The notes under the pieces are model-generated. The model worked only from the letters and a program-made list of their open reading frames with translations. It did not search any database and was not told where the DNA came from. This document shows, in pieces, positions 1-5,260 of a stretch of DNA of 6,284 nt. Both the position numbers and the translations under genes were made by a program. The DNA comes from Candidatus Subteraquimicrobium carltonvillense (lineage in GTDB: Bacteria; Actinomycetota; Aquicultoria; Subteraquimicrobiales; Subteraquimicrobiaceae), in the NCBI GenBank assembly GCA_002339355.1, contig DDKQ01000077.1, positions 5,087 through 11,370 of the forward strand, in the 5' to 3' direction. Every line of letters starts with the position of its first letter. Position 1 is the first letter of the stretch.

Positions 1-1
1 C

Positions 2-91
2 ATCGAGTTGGGATATCTGCCCCCCGGTCGTTACCGCTTTCTACATCCATCTGAGATAAAAGCCCTTCGTAAAACCGTTAGTTTAAAGTAA
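2..91 (+). CDS. 3' end of an unidentified gene (partial)
   Basis: An open frame enters from the left edge and runs 29 codons to a TAA at 89-91. It contains GYLPPGRYRF followed by LHPSEIKALRK, a basic and charged tail that looks like a real protein C-terminus rather than random reading. I do not recognise the family. The arrangement of a short turn, an RYRF stretch and a charged helix is loosely like the end of a helix-turn-helix or excisionase-type DNA-binding protein, but this is only an impression. The gene start is outside the window, so length and function cannot be judged. Confidence 0.4.
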   Translation: MELGYLPPGRYRFLHPSEIKALRKTVSLK

Positions 92-103
92 TAAAAACCA
101 TAA

Positions 104-133
104 TTATCACCTACGCGGTGATAAGCGGTGATA
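104..133. promoter_or_regulatory. Palindrome plus direct repeat upstream of the flavin reductase gene (possible operator)
   Basis: TTATCACC (104-111) and GGTGATAA (117-124) form a perfect 8-bp inverted repeat with a 5-base spacer. GCGGTGATA also occurs twice in tandem at 115-123 and 125-133. No T-run follows, so it is not a typical terminator. Its place 38-68 bases before the flavin reductase start codon suits a regulator-binding site. No clear promoter boxes were found; CATAAT at 99-104 is a weak -10 candidate. Confidence 0.45.
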
Positions 134-171
134 CTGGGAATTAAAATGAGGGTATTTAGGAGGGAGGCATA

Positions 172-717
172 ATGAAACTTGAACTGGAAAATTTCTATAA
201 GATTTTGGCACCGAGACCAGCGGTGCTCATTTCAACCCTCGATGCTCGGGGAAGGACGAATGCCGCTCCCTTTAGTTTCGTGATGCCGGTTTCACGCACT
301 CCTCCCTTGATCGCTCTTGCCTTGGCACCTCAAAGACACACTTTGGCGAATATCAGAGAAACTCGGGAATTCGTGGTCAATATCGCTTCAGAGGAAATCC
401 TCGAAGAACTATGGATTTGTGGCAAGTCTTTTCCCAAAGGGGTGAGCGAGATCAAGGAATCCGGTCTCACCGAGAGAAAACCAAAGATCGTTAAAGCCCC
501 TGGTATTGAGCAGTGCATTGGTTGGTTTGAATGTGCATTGGAGTTTGAAAAAGAGACGGGAGACCACGTGATCGTGGTTGGCAGAGTGTTAAATGCCGAG
601 GTAAAGGATGAGTTCTTCCGTGAAGGGGAATTTGATCTGCTCAAAGCAAAACCCCTCATGCACCTGGGCGGAGAAAATTTCGCCATCCCCGAAAGAATCG
701 CCAGACCCCAAAAGTAA
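172..717 (+). CDS. Flavin reductase-like, FMN-binding split-barrel protein
   Basis: This 181-residue protein fits the flavin reductase-like domain family, which binds FMN in a split beta-barrel; members reduce flavins or act as FMN-dependent electron carriers in the cytoplasm. The family pattern is visible: an N-terminal PRPAVLISTLDARGRTNAAPFSF stretch shortened here to its parts, PRPAVLIST then GRTNAAPFSF (residues about 14-36), then PPLIALAL, a KDT-like RHTLANIRETREFVVNI block, and the late PLMHLGGENFA signature near residues 161-171. Length is normal for the short form. The ATG is set by a very strong purine-rich ribosome binding site, AGGAGGGAGG at 158-167. It appears to be monocistronic, with an operator-like palindrome upstream. 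The natural substrate cannot be told from sequence. A scrap of a second copy lies at 1671-1718. Confidence 0.88.
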   Translation: MKLELENFYKILAPRPAVLISTLDARGRTNAAPFSFVMPVSRTPPLIALALAPQRHTLANIRETREFVVNIASEEILEELWICGKSFPKGVSEIKESGLTERKPKIVKAPGIEQCIGWFECALEFEKETGDHVIVVGRVLNAEVKDEFFREGEFDLLKAKPLMHLGGENFAIPERIARPQK

Positions 718-823
718 ACTCCACTCATGGATGTTATCCTTTATTCGATAAAAGCATCGAAGGGAGATATATTCGAGGTCTATAGTGAATCGATCAGTGA
801 GGCTTGACTAGCGATCTTGTAGC

Positions 824-852
824 GCGGGGGCTCGTCCCCCGCCAATGTTTTT
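824..852 (+). terminator. GC-rich hairpin followed by T5 (likely terminator or small repeat)
   Basis: GCGGGGG (824-830) and CCCCCGC (836-842) form a perfect 7-bp stem with a 5-base loop, followed after five bases by T5 at 848-852. It sits about 110 bases after the flavin reductase stop and just before the next promoter, which suits an intrinsic terminator insulating the two units. The T-run is short and offset, so efficiency is uncertain; GC-rich hairpins of this look also occur as dispersed intergenic repeats. The stretch 718-823 holds only a 26-codon open frame at 727-807 without a clear ribosome site. Confidence 0.55.
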
Positions 853-857
853 ACTTC

Positions 858-886
858 TTGACACCATTCCACCTAGAGAATATAAA
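858..886 (+). promoter_or_regulatory. Sigma-70 type promoter of the DUF5678/retropepsin pair
   Basis: A perfect -35 box TTGACA (858-863) and a -10 box TATAAA (881-886) are separated by exactly 17 bases. The start of transcription would be near 893, giving a leader of about 70 bases. The leader begins with a small inverted repeat, TTTGCT (892-897) and AGCAAA (904-909), which could fold into a 5' hairpin. A ribosome site, AAGGGGGAG at 945-953, precedes the ATG at 962. Confidence 0.8.
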
Positions 887-961
887 TACTGTTTGCTCTC
901 CCAAGCAAAATGGATACAATAAAGATATCTCAATGTGTTGTATTAAGGGGGAGAGAATAGA

Positions 962-1168
962 ATGGGAGCGATTGATCTGACCGATGTTTACAAGAAATAT
1001 AAGGGAAAGTGGGTAGCTCTTGCCAAAGATGAGCAAACAGTGCTTAGTAGTGGCAAAACAGCCTTACTTGCTTACAAGAAAGCGAAAGCCAAGGGTTTTG
1101 AGAAGCCCATCCTGATGAAGATTCCAAGGGAGATAGTCCCTTACATTGGCCAAGTAGGGAGCCAATGA
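962..1168 (+). CDS. DUF5678-like small protein
   Basis: A 68-residue protein resembling the DUF5678 family: the YKGKWVAL motif (about residues 13-20), a following acidic KDEQTVLSSGKTALLAYKKA-type segment, and a final part with KGFEKPILMKIPRE. Family members are small, of unknown biochemical function, and are often found next to an aspartic protease-like gene, which is what is seen here. The ATG follows AAGGGGGAG by eight bases. The stop overlaps the next start codon (ATGA at 1165-1168), so the two proteins are translationally coupled and probably work together. The order, small protein first and enzyme second, with one strong promoter, resembles TA operons, but no toxicity can be inferred. 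No membrane segment or signal peptide is visible. Confidence 0.75.
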   Translation: MGAIDLTDVYKKYKGKWVALAKDEQTVLSSGKTALLAYKKAKAKGFEKPILMKIPREIVPYIGQVGSQ

Positions 1169-1557
1169 GATTTCCATACAAGAGAGTTGCACCAGGTATA
1201 ATCCGTCCAATTATTCCCATCGAACTTTCTTACCGAGACATCTCTATTCCTTATGAAGTTCTAATTGATTCCGGAGCAGATTTCTGCATCTTTGATGCCG
1301 AAATCGCTGAGCTCCTTAACCTTCCTATAACAAAGGGGGAAAGGAGACAGTTTGCAGGTGTCACCGGAGATAGAGCGTTTATGTATATGCATCCCGTTGA
1401 GATGAAAATTGGCAATTGGTCTTACAAAATTGAAGTTGGCTTTTCATCTGACATGGGTCCTTATGCTCATGGGATCGTCGGACAAGTCGGTTTCTTCGAT
1501 AAGTTTGTCGTCAAATTCGATTACCTTAAAGAAGAGGTGGAAATCAAACCCAGATAA
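1165..1557 (+). CDS. Retropepsin-like aspartic protease, single domain
   Basis: The 130-residue product has the features of the retroviral-type aspartic protease family, whose members hydrolyse peptide bonds as homodimers, each subunit giving one catalytic aspartate. The active-site motif is LIDSGADFCIF with Asp35 in DSG. A flap-like segment FAGVTG (about residues 72-77) follows, and the typical C-terminal pattern GIVGQVGFFDKFVVKFDY (about residues 102-119) is present, matching the family hydrophobic-hydrophobic-Gly second motif. There is no signal peptide or transmembrane helix, so it should be cytoplasmic. The start overlaps the DUF5678 stop by ATGA. The upstream protein could be its substrate, inhibitor or adaptor, which is inference. 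A T-rich tract at 1582-1588 just after the stop has only a weak AAGC/GCTT stem before it, so termination is uncertain. Confidence 0.82.
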   Translation: MRFPYKRVAPGIIRPIIPIELSYRDISIPYEVLIDSGADFCIFDAEIAELLNLPITKGERRQFAGVTGDRAFMYMHPVEMKIGNWSYKIEVGFSSDMGPYAHGIVGQVGFFDKFVVKFDYLKEEVEIKPR

Positions 1558-1670
1558 GCTCAAAAGCGTACTGCTTCCCCCTTTTTTTCCTCAAACATCC
1601 AAACTTTCAGCACCACCAAAAATGCCACCCAAACCTTTAAGATGATAGATGGCATGATTCTCAAAAGCCT

Positions 1671-1718
1671 AATTTCGCCATCCCAGAAAGAATCGTCAAA
1701 CCCCAAAAGTCGAAATGA
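1671..1718 (+). pseudogene. 3' remnant of a second flavin reductase gene
   Basis: Bases 1671-1709 match 676-714, the end of the intact flavin reductase gene, at 36 of 39 positions. The reading frame is kept: NFAIPERIVKPQK here against NFAIPERIARPQK there, then SK and a TGA at 1716-1718. Upstream of 1671 the similarity stops, so the rest of the gene has been lost. This is a piece of a diverged paralogue, not a recent exact duplication. The stretch 1558-1670 before it shows no gene I can support. Confidence 0.72.
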
Positions 1719-1727
1719 TGCGATTGA

Positions 1728-1880
1728 AGTGAGCTTTTTCGGGAAATGATCCGTCTTTATCGGCAAGAGAAGGAGGAAAGGGAGTTTTTCGAGCTTCAGG
1801 GAAAAGTTGCCCAAACTTTTGGAAAAAAGGGAGTATTCACCGAAGAAGATGTCGAAAAGATAATTTTTGAGGGGCGCTAG
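1728..1880 (+). pseudogene. C-terminal fragment of a CopG/RHH-type antitoxin
   Basis: An open frame bounded by a TGA at 1725-1727 and the TAG at 1878-1880 encodes about 50 residues starting SELFREMIRLYR and ending FTEEDVEKIIFEGR. This matches the second half of RHH antitoxins that accompany PIN toxins: the MSELFREALRRY-like helix, a charged linker and a terminal TEEDVE helix. The N-terminal DNA-binding strand is absent, and no ribosome site precedes the in-frame ATG at 1746, so it should no longer bind its operator. It directly abuts the flavin reductase scrap. The stop shares a base with the GTG start of the PIN gene, the usual coupling of such pairs. Confidence 0.62.
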
Positions 1881-1983
1881 TGATAAGAGTCGTCTTCGAT
1901 ACCAATGTTTTTGTTTCCGCCTTTGGTGTCCCCGGAAGCAAATCAGAGGAAGCATATCTATTAGCAGTAAGAAGAAAGATTGC
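1880..1983 (+). pseudogene. N-terminal fragment of a PIN-domain toxin
   Basis: Starting at GTG 1880 the frame reads IRVVFDTNVFVSAFGVPGSKSEEAYLLAVRRK in two recognisable parts: VVFDTNVFVSA, the first strand of PIN-domain ribonucleases with its first metal-binding aspartate (Asp7), and the helix SEEAYLLA. PIN toxins normally have about 130-150 residues and carry three or four acidic residues. Only the first third or less is left. From about 1980-1984 the DNA is the reverse complement of an ABC ATPase gene, so the frame runs on with about 27 meaningless residues to 2062. It cannot form an active nuclease. Confidence 0.78.
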
Positions 1984-2453
1984 CTCATCAAGTATCAGCA
2001 AATCAAGGTCGTGCATGAAAGTAAGAACTAGAGCCAGTTTTTGCTTGGTGCCGTGGGAATAATCCTTGACGCGCGGCGCCAGGTCAAGATCGAGTCTCTT
2101 TACCAGCGCATCTTTGAGCACTGGTGGTTTGTCTGGACGGAACCGCGCAAAATAGTCAAGAAGTTCATTTCCGGTCATTTTAGGATATAAATGGACCTCT
2201 CCCGGAATGTATCCTACTTTTTGTCGTATTTGAAACGATTCTCTACAGTGTCACGATCAAAAATTCTAGCCTGTCCTGAAGTGGGAAAGATCAAACCGAG
2301 CAACAGGCGAATAGTGGTGGTTTTGCCAGCGCCATTCGGTCCTAAATAGCCAAATATTTCGCCTTCGGCGATATCAAAATTGAGGTCGATAACGCCGCGC
2401 TGCTTACCGTAAAATTTGGTCAAATCTTCAATATGGATGACCGCGGTGCTCAT
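1984..2453 (-). pseudogene. ABC transporter ATP-binding subunit, truncated and frameshifted
   Basis: Read on the minus strand from ATG 2453, the product begins like a typical drug or lantibiotic-type ABC ATPase: IHIEDLTKFYG, then Walker A GPNGAGKTT (residues 38-46). The frame stops after YDKK at 2214, but a +1 shift continues exactly as expected: VGYIPGEVHLYPKMTGNELLDY, then the signature YSHGTKQKL and Walker B LLILDE. One missing A in the A5 run at 2217-2221 explains the break. The gene then stops at LILDE, just where PT/SGLDP should follow, because the DNA switches to the PIN fragment near 1984. Roughly half of a normal ATPase remains and no permease gene is next to it. GGAGG precedes the start, and a good promoter lies upstream. 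Confidence 0.85.
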
Positions 2454-2497
2454 TGATCCTCCATTCGGTCAGTATGTGACGATTTATCGACGGTTTA

Positions 2498-2525
2498 ATT
2501 ATATCGAAATCAGAAGCCTTGTCTA
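2498..2525 (-). promoter_or_regulatory. Promoter of the broken ABC ATPase gene
   Basis: On the minus strand TAGACA (2525-2520) and a perfect TATAAT (2503-2498) are separated by 16 bases. Transcription would start near 2491, about 38 bases before the ATPase ATG. It suggests the remnant may still be transcribed toward the PIN fragment, giving antisense RNA to it. Confidence 0.6.
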
Positions 2526-2820
2526 AGCAAAACTTTTCGCCGAGCCAGGACACGATGGCTTATGATAATCGCAGCGATGGCCAGGATTCGTGCTTCCGGG
2601 ATGATCTGTAGTTTGTAGGGCTTGAGTAATTTGACAAGTTGGCTGGCCCATCGACCAAATCGTCTACAAACTTTCACGCAAAGAAACTAGCCCGCTTCGA
2701 CGATAAAATCTTCCTCACAGAAGATATAGCTCCTGCTGAGCTTGCTGAAACAAAAGGAAGTTTGTCCTCAGCAGAAGTAGGCGAGGATGAAATGGTTGCT
2801 CGCTTGACATTGACTACAAT
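2510..2820. other. Gene-poor stretch with two opposed short open frames
   Basis: The gap between the ATPase start and the nucleotidyltransferase gene (about 390 bases) has no gene I can name. On the minus strand a 55-codon frame from GTG 2677 to TGA 2510 reads with a basic, hydrophobic segment LQIIPEARILAIAA; its end overlaps the -35 box of the ATPase promoter. On the plus strand a 63-codon frame from TTG 2639 contains FDDKIFLTEDIAPAELAE, which has the sound of the linker and acidic tail of some small antitoxins. Neither has a good ribosome site. Both may be gene debris. Confidence 0.3.
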
Positions 2821-2831
2821 TTGTATATAAT
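2804..2831 (+). promoter_or_regulatory. Consensus sigma-70 promoter of the nucleotidyltransferase-HEPN operon
   Basis: TTGACA (2804-2809) and TATAAT (2826-2831) are both perfect, separated by 16 bases. The predicted start of transcription, near 2838, is only a few bases before ATG 2842, so the message would be leaderless or nearly so. Confidence 0.82.
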
Positions 2832-2839
2832 TGACTACA
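2810..2839. promoter_or_regulatory. Direct repeats across the promoter (possible operator)
   Basis: TTGACTACA occurs at 2810-2818 and 2831-2839, exactly 21 bases apart, which is about two turns of the helix. One copy lies in the promoter spacer and the other begins at the last base of the -10 box. A protein bound to one face of the DNA would block the promoter. The winged-helix domain of the first gene is the natural candidate for autoregulation, which is inference. Confidence 0.5.
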
Positions 2840-2841
2840 TA

Positions 2842-3444
2842 ATGTATGCAATCGATGCGAATTTGGGATTGTTATTTTCATCATCCGCAAGGGTCAAGAT
2901 TTTAACTCTTTTTATCACCAACCCGAAGCGGAGGTTTTATCAACGGGAAGTGGCTAAATTCACTCATCTTCCCATTCGCGCTGTACAACGAGAATTGGTA
3001 AGGATGGAAAGACTTGGCCTTTTAGAAACAGCTAGAGAAGGGAATCGAGTTTATTACCAGGTAAATGAGAAGTTTTTCCTTTATCCTGAGTTAAAAGGGA
3101 TAGTTCTAAAAACCTCAGGTTTGGGTTCTATTTTGCGCGATAATCTACAAGCCGAGGAAGATATTCTCGTTGCCTTTATCCATGGTTCTTATGCTCAAAA
3201 CCGGGAGACTATCTCAAGCGATATCGACCTTTTCCTAGTCGGTGAAATCTCGAGCAAGGATCTCCATAAGCTGATTAGAAAAGCCCAAGGAATTAGTGGT
3301 AGAGAGATTAACTATGCCTTATATACTCCAGAGGAGTTCAAAAAGAGAGTTCAAACAAAAGATCACTTTATATCCGAAGTTTTGCATTCGGCTAAAATCT
3401 TTATAAAGGGCAGCGAGAGTGACTTACAAAAGATTGCTCGATGA
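2842..3444 (+). CDS. Winged-helix/nucleotidyltransferase fusion (MNT-type, antitoxin candidate)
   Basis: The 200-residue product has two parts. Residues about 10-80 form a winged-helix DNA-binding domain: SSARVKILTLFITNP, then FYQREVAKFTHLPIRAVQRE and the wing with GNRVYYQVN. Residues about 105-150 hold a polymerase-beta type nucleotidyltransferase core, with HGSYAQ (114-119) followed by SDIDLFLV, giving metal-binding Asp127 and Asp129; REINYALYTPEEF is the late family motif. Such proteins pair with HEPN toxins; in the well-studied MNT-HEPN systems the transferase adds AMP to the HEPN partner and silences it. ATG 2842 is chosen over TTG 2821, because 2821 lies inside the promoter. There is no room for a ribosome site, so translation would be leaderless. 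The end overlaps the HEPN gene by 26 bases. Confidence 0.82.
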   Translation: MYAIDANLGLLFSSSARVKILTLFITNPKRRFYQREVAKFTHLPIRAVQRELVRMERLGLLETAREGNRVYYQVNEKFFLYPELKGIVLKTSGLGSILRDNLQAEEDILVAFIHGSYAQNRETISSDIDLFLVGEISSKDLHKLIRKAQGISGREINYALYTPEEFKKRVQTKDHFISEVLHSAKIFIKGSESDLQKIAR

Positions 3445-3787
3445 GGGGAAAATCAGGCGACATAAAACCTCCACGAAGGAGATAAAAAACCTTTTCACCA
3501 TTGTTGAGCGGGACTTAGCGGATGCTTCCATAGAAAAGTTATCCACTGATAGAAGATTTGCTACTGCTTACAATGCCGTTTTGCAATCTGCGACAATAAT
3601 AATGCATTGTGAGGGCTACCGAGCCAGAGACACCGGACATCATGCAACTACCTTTGAATTTGCAGGGATTGCTTTAGGTAAAGAATTTGAAGAATTGGTG
3701 GATTATTTTGATTTTTGTCGTGTGAAAAGGTCATGGTGTCCATACCGAACAAGTTTAAAAACTGAGAATTGCATAAAATTGTGTTAA
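3419..3787 (+). CDS. HEPN-domain protein with an aberrant C-terminus (toxin partner)
   Basis: A 122-residue, mostly helical protein. It resembles HEPN partners of nucleotidyltransferases through ERDLADASIEKLSTDRRFATAYNAVLQ in pieces such as RRFATAYNAVLQ, then GYRARDTGHHATTFEF and LVDYFDFCRVKR (about residues 93-104). HEPN toxins are ribonucleases using an R-x4-6-H motif or, in this subgroup, an RxKRN type end. Here Arg101-Val-Lys-Arg104 is followed by SWCPYR, without the expected Asn or His, and the last 18 residues (TENCIKLC end) look unlike the usual final helix. A frameshift or 3' replacement near 3730 is likely, so it may be inactive. The start is GTG 3419, inside the transferase gene, and no better start is visible. 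Confidence 0.7.
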   Translation: MTYKRLLDEGKIRRHKTSTKEIKNLFTIVERDLADASIEKLSTDRRFATAYNAVLQSATIIMHCEGYRARDTGHHATTFEFAGIALGKEFEELVDYFDFCRVKRSWCPYRTSLKTENCIKLC

Positions 3788-3805
3788 AGAGGAGGGGTGT
3801 CAGTT

Positions 3806-4357
3806 ATGGGAGAGATAATATCCGGTGTCACGGTTGAGTGTGTTAAAGGGGATATAGCCTCGCAGGAGGGATTCACTGCTGTGGTAAATGCGGCAAATGC
3901 CTGGCTTAGGAGAGGAGGGGGTGTAGCGGGCGCAATTCATAGGGCTGCTGGTCCTGGGCTTGAAGAGGAATGCCGTCCATTGGCACCCATTAAACCCGGA
4001 GAAGCGGTTATTACTGGCGGGCATAATCTTCCGAATCGGTATGTCATCCACTGCTTGGGACCCGTTTATGGTGTGGACAAGCCAGAAGATGAGCTTTTGG
4101 CAAATTGCTATTGCAATGCCTTGCTTCTTGCCGAAGAGTATAAAATAGATTCAGTTGCCTTTCCTGCCATTTCCACCGGTGCATTTGGTTATCCCACGGA
4201 AGAGGCCGCTGAGGTGGCATTTAGAACAATTATAGAGATGATCCCCAAGCTGGAACAGGTTAAAAAGATTCGATTCGTACTTTACAGCGACAAAGACCTT
4301 GATGTTCATAAAAAGGTATTGCCCCACCTGCTTAGCGGAGAATATAAGAAAAGATAA
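3806..4357 (+). CDS. Macrodomain protein (MacroD/YmdB-like ADP-ribose hydrolase)
   Basis: A 183-residue single macrodomain. Macrodomains bind ADP-ribose; the MacroD class removes ADP-ribose from acidic residues and deacetylates O-acetyl-ADP-ribose. The ligand motifs are all present: GDI with Asp16, VVNAAN (26-31), the MacroD loop RGGGVAGAIH (36-45), and the phosphate loop ISTGAFGYP (122-130). The ATG at 3806 is preferred over GTG 3797, because the ribosome site GGAGGGG (3791-3797) then has normal spacing. It lies 18 bases after the HEPN stop without a terminator, so it is probably in the same operon. Its likely substrate could be a nucleotide-type mark made by the upstream transferase or a host ADP-ribosyl mark; both are inference. 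It could also be an unrelated housekeeping hydrolase. Confidence 0.9.
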   Translation: MGEIISGVTVECVKGDIASQEGFTAVVNAANAWLRRGGGVAGAIHRAAGPGLEEECRPLAPIKPGEAVITGGHNLPNRYVIHCLGPVYGVDKPEDELLANCYCNALLLAEEYKIDSVAFPAISTGAFGYPTEEAAEVAFRTIIEMIPKLEQVKKIRFVLYSDKDLDVHKKVLPHLLSGEYKKR

Positions 4358-4439
4358 GCCAAGAGATTGAACTTGCTTGCGCGCGGACTTATTCTTAAAT
4401 TGAGGATGCTATTAAGGACGAGTTTAGGGGATGCTGGCA

Positions 4440-5129
4440 ATGAAAGCGAAAAGAGCCACAGAAGGGTTGGGAAAACTAGTGAAAATTCCCATTGAGACAG
4501 CCCTTTACCCTGGTCCGAATTTTCTCGAGGGCATACTCGGTCTTCCTCAAAAGACTAAAGGTATCGTACTCTTTGCTCACGGTAGCGGGAGTAGCCGGCT
4601 CAGCCCCAGGAACAATTTTGTGGCGGGTGTCTTGCGGGAAGCGGGAATAGGAACCCTTCTTTTTGACCTCCTCACCGAAGAGGAAGATCTGGATTACTCA
4701 AACCGTTTCGACATAGACCTTCTTGCGGAACGGCTTTTGTTGGCCACGAAATTGGTTGAGAATCAACCTGAAACGAGAGGTTTGCAGATTGGCTACTTTG
4801 GGGCGAGCACGGGAGCCGCTGCGGCTCTTCAAGCGGCAGTCGAAATTCCTTCAATCTTTGCCATTGTTTCTCGAGGTGGGCGTCCGGACTTGGTGATGCC
4901 CTATCTTCCGAAGGTTAAATCTCCAACACTTCTTGTCGTTGGTGAATATGACGAAGTGGTGATTGAGCTTAACCAGCGGGCTTATGAGGAGCTCAAGACG
5001 GAAAAGGAGCTGGCAATTGTTCCCAGGGCTACCCATCTCTTCGAGGAACCGGGGGCGCTTGAGGAGGTTGCCAGCCTGGCAACCGATTGGTTCCTCCGAC
5101 ATCTGAAGGCGAAAGCGGCTGTTCGATGA
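4440..5129 (+). CDS. Alpha/beta hydrolase, dienelactone hydrolase-like
   Basis: A 229-residue cytoplasmic serine hydrolase of the dienelactone hydrolase-like group, which is often met beside or fused to phosphoribosyltransferases in bacteria. It shows FAHGSGSSRLSPRN (the oxyanion strand and loop), the nucleophile elbow GYFGASTGAAAAL with Ser123, VVGEYDEVVIELN with Asp171, and ATHLFEEPG with His199: a complete Ser-Asp-His triad at the normal places. ATG 4440 is chosen because AGGGG (4426-4430) is nine bases before it; ATG 4431 would leave no spacing. There is no signal peptide. The preceding 80 bases hold no promoter or terminator I can support, so read-through from the macrodomain gene is possible. 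Its stop overlaps the start of the broken SixA gene. Substrate unknown. Confidence 0.88.
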   Translation: MKAKRATEGLGKLVKIPIETALYPGPNFLEGILGLPQKTKGIVLFAHGSGSSRLSPRNNFVAGVLREAGIGTLLFDLLTEEEDLDYSNRFDIDLLAERLLLATKLVENQPETRGLQIGYFGASTGAAAALQAAVEIPSIFAIVSRGGRPDLVMPYLPKVKSPTLLVVGEYDEVVIELNQRAYEELKTEKELAIVPRATHLFEEPGALEEVASLATDWFLRHLKAKAAVR

Positions 5130-5185
5130 GGCTTTATCTGGTTCAGCATGGCGAAGCTAAGCCCGCTCGCTTTGCAGGTGGCTGA
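5126..5185 (+). pseudogene. sixA: N-terminal stub of a SixA-type phosphohistidine phosphatase
   Basis: ATG 5126 overlaps the hydrolase stop (ATGA) and starts MRLYLVQHGEAKPAR, the classical first strand of SixA histidine phosphatases, with the catalytic His8 in an RHG-like QHG motif. After about 15 correct residues the expected DPERPLTxxG segment is missing and a TGA follows at 5183-5185. SixA proteins have about 150-160 residues, so nearly all is gone. A second frame, 5166-5234, reads ALQVADALAV and could be debris of the rest, but this is weak. The overlap suggests that an intact hydrolase-SixA operon existed before a deletion. Confidence 0.75.
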
Positions 5186-5260
5186 TGCGCTTGCCGTTGG
5201 GCGCTTTTCCCCTCTGCATGAATGGATGATGTAAAATATATTCAAAATGAGTCAATGATA

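Noticed and set aside
727..807. A 26-codon frame starting MDVILYSIKASKGDIFEVY
   Set aside because: It looks somewhat protein-like but has no ribosome site and no family I recognise; it may be debris.
1561..1590. Terminator after the protease gene
   Set aside because: There is a T7 tract but only a 4-bp AAGC/GCTT stem, not adjacent to it; too weak to call.
1409..1645. Plus-strand frame of 78 codons overlapping the protease gene
   Set aside because: It is out of frame with a well-supported gene and has low-complexity content.
1560..1991. Minus-strand frame of 143 codons
   Set aside because: It is the antisense of three different gene scraps joined together and has no recognisable domain; its length is chance.
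4851..5245. Minus-strand frames opposite the alpha/beta hydrolase
   Set aside because: They are shadows of a gene with a full catalytic triad.
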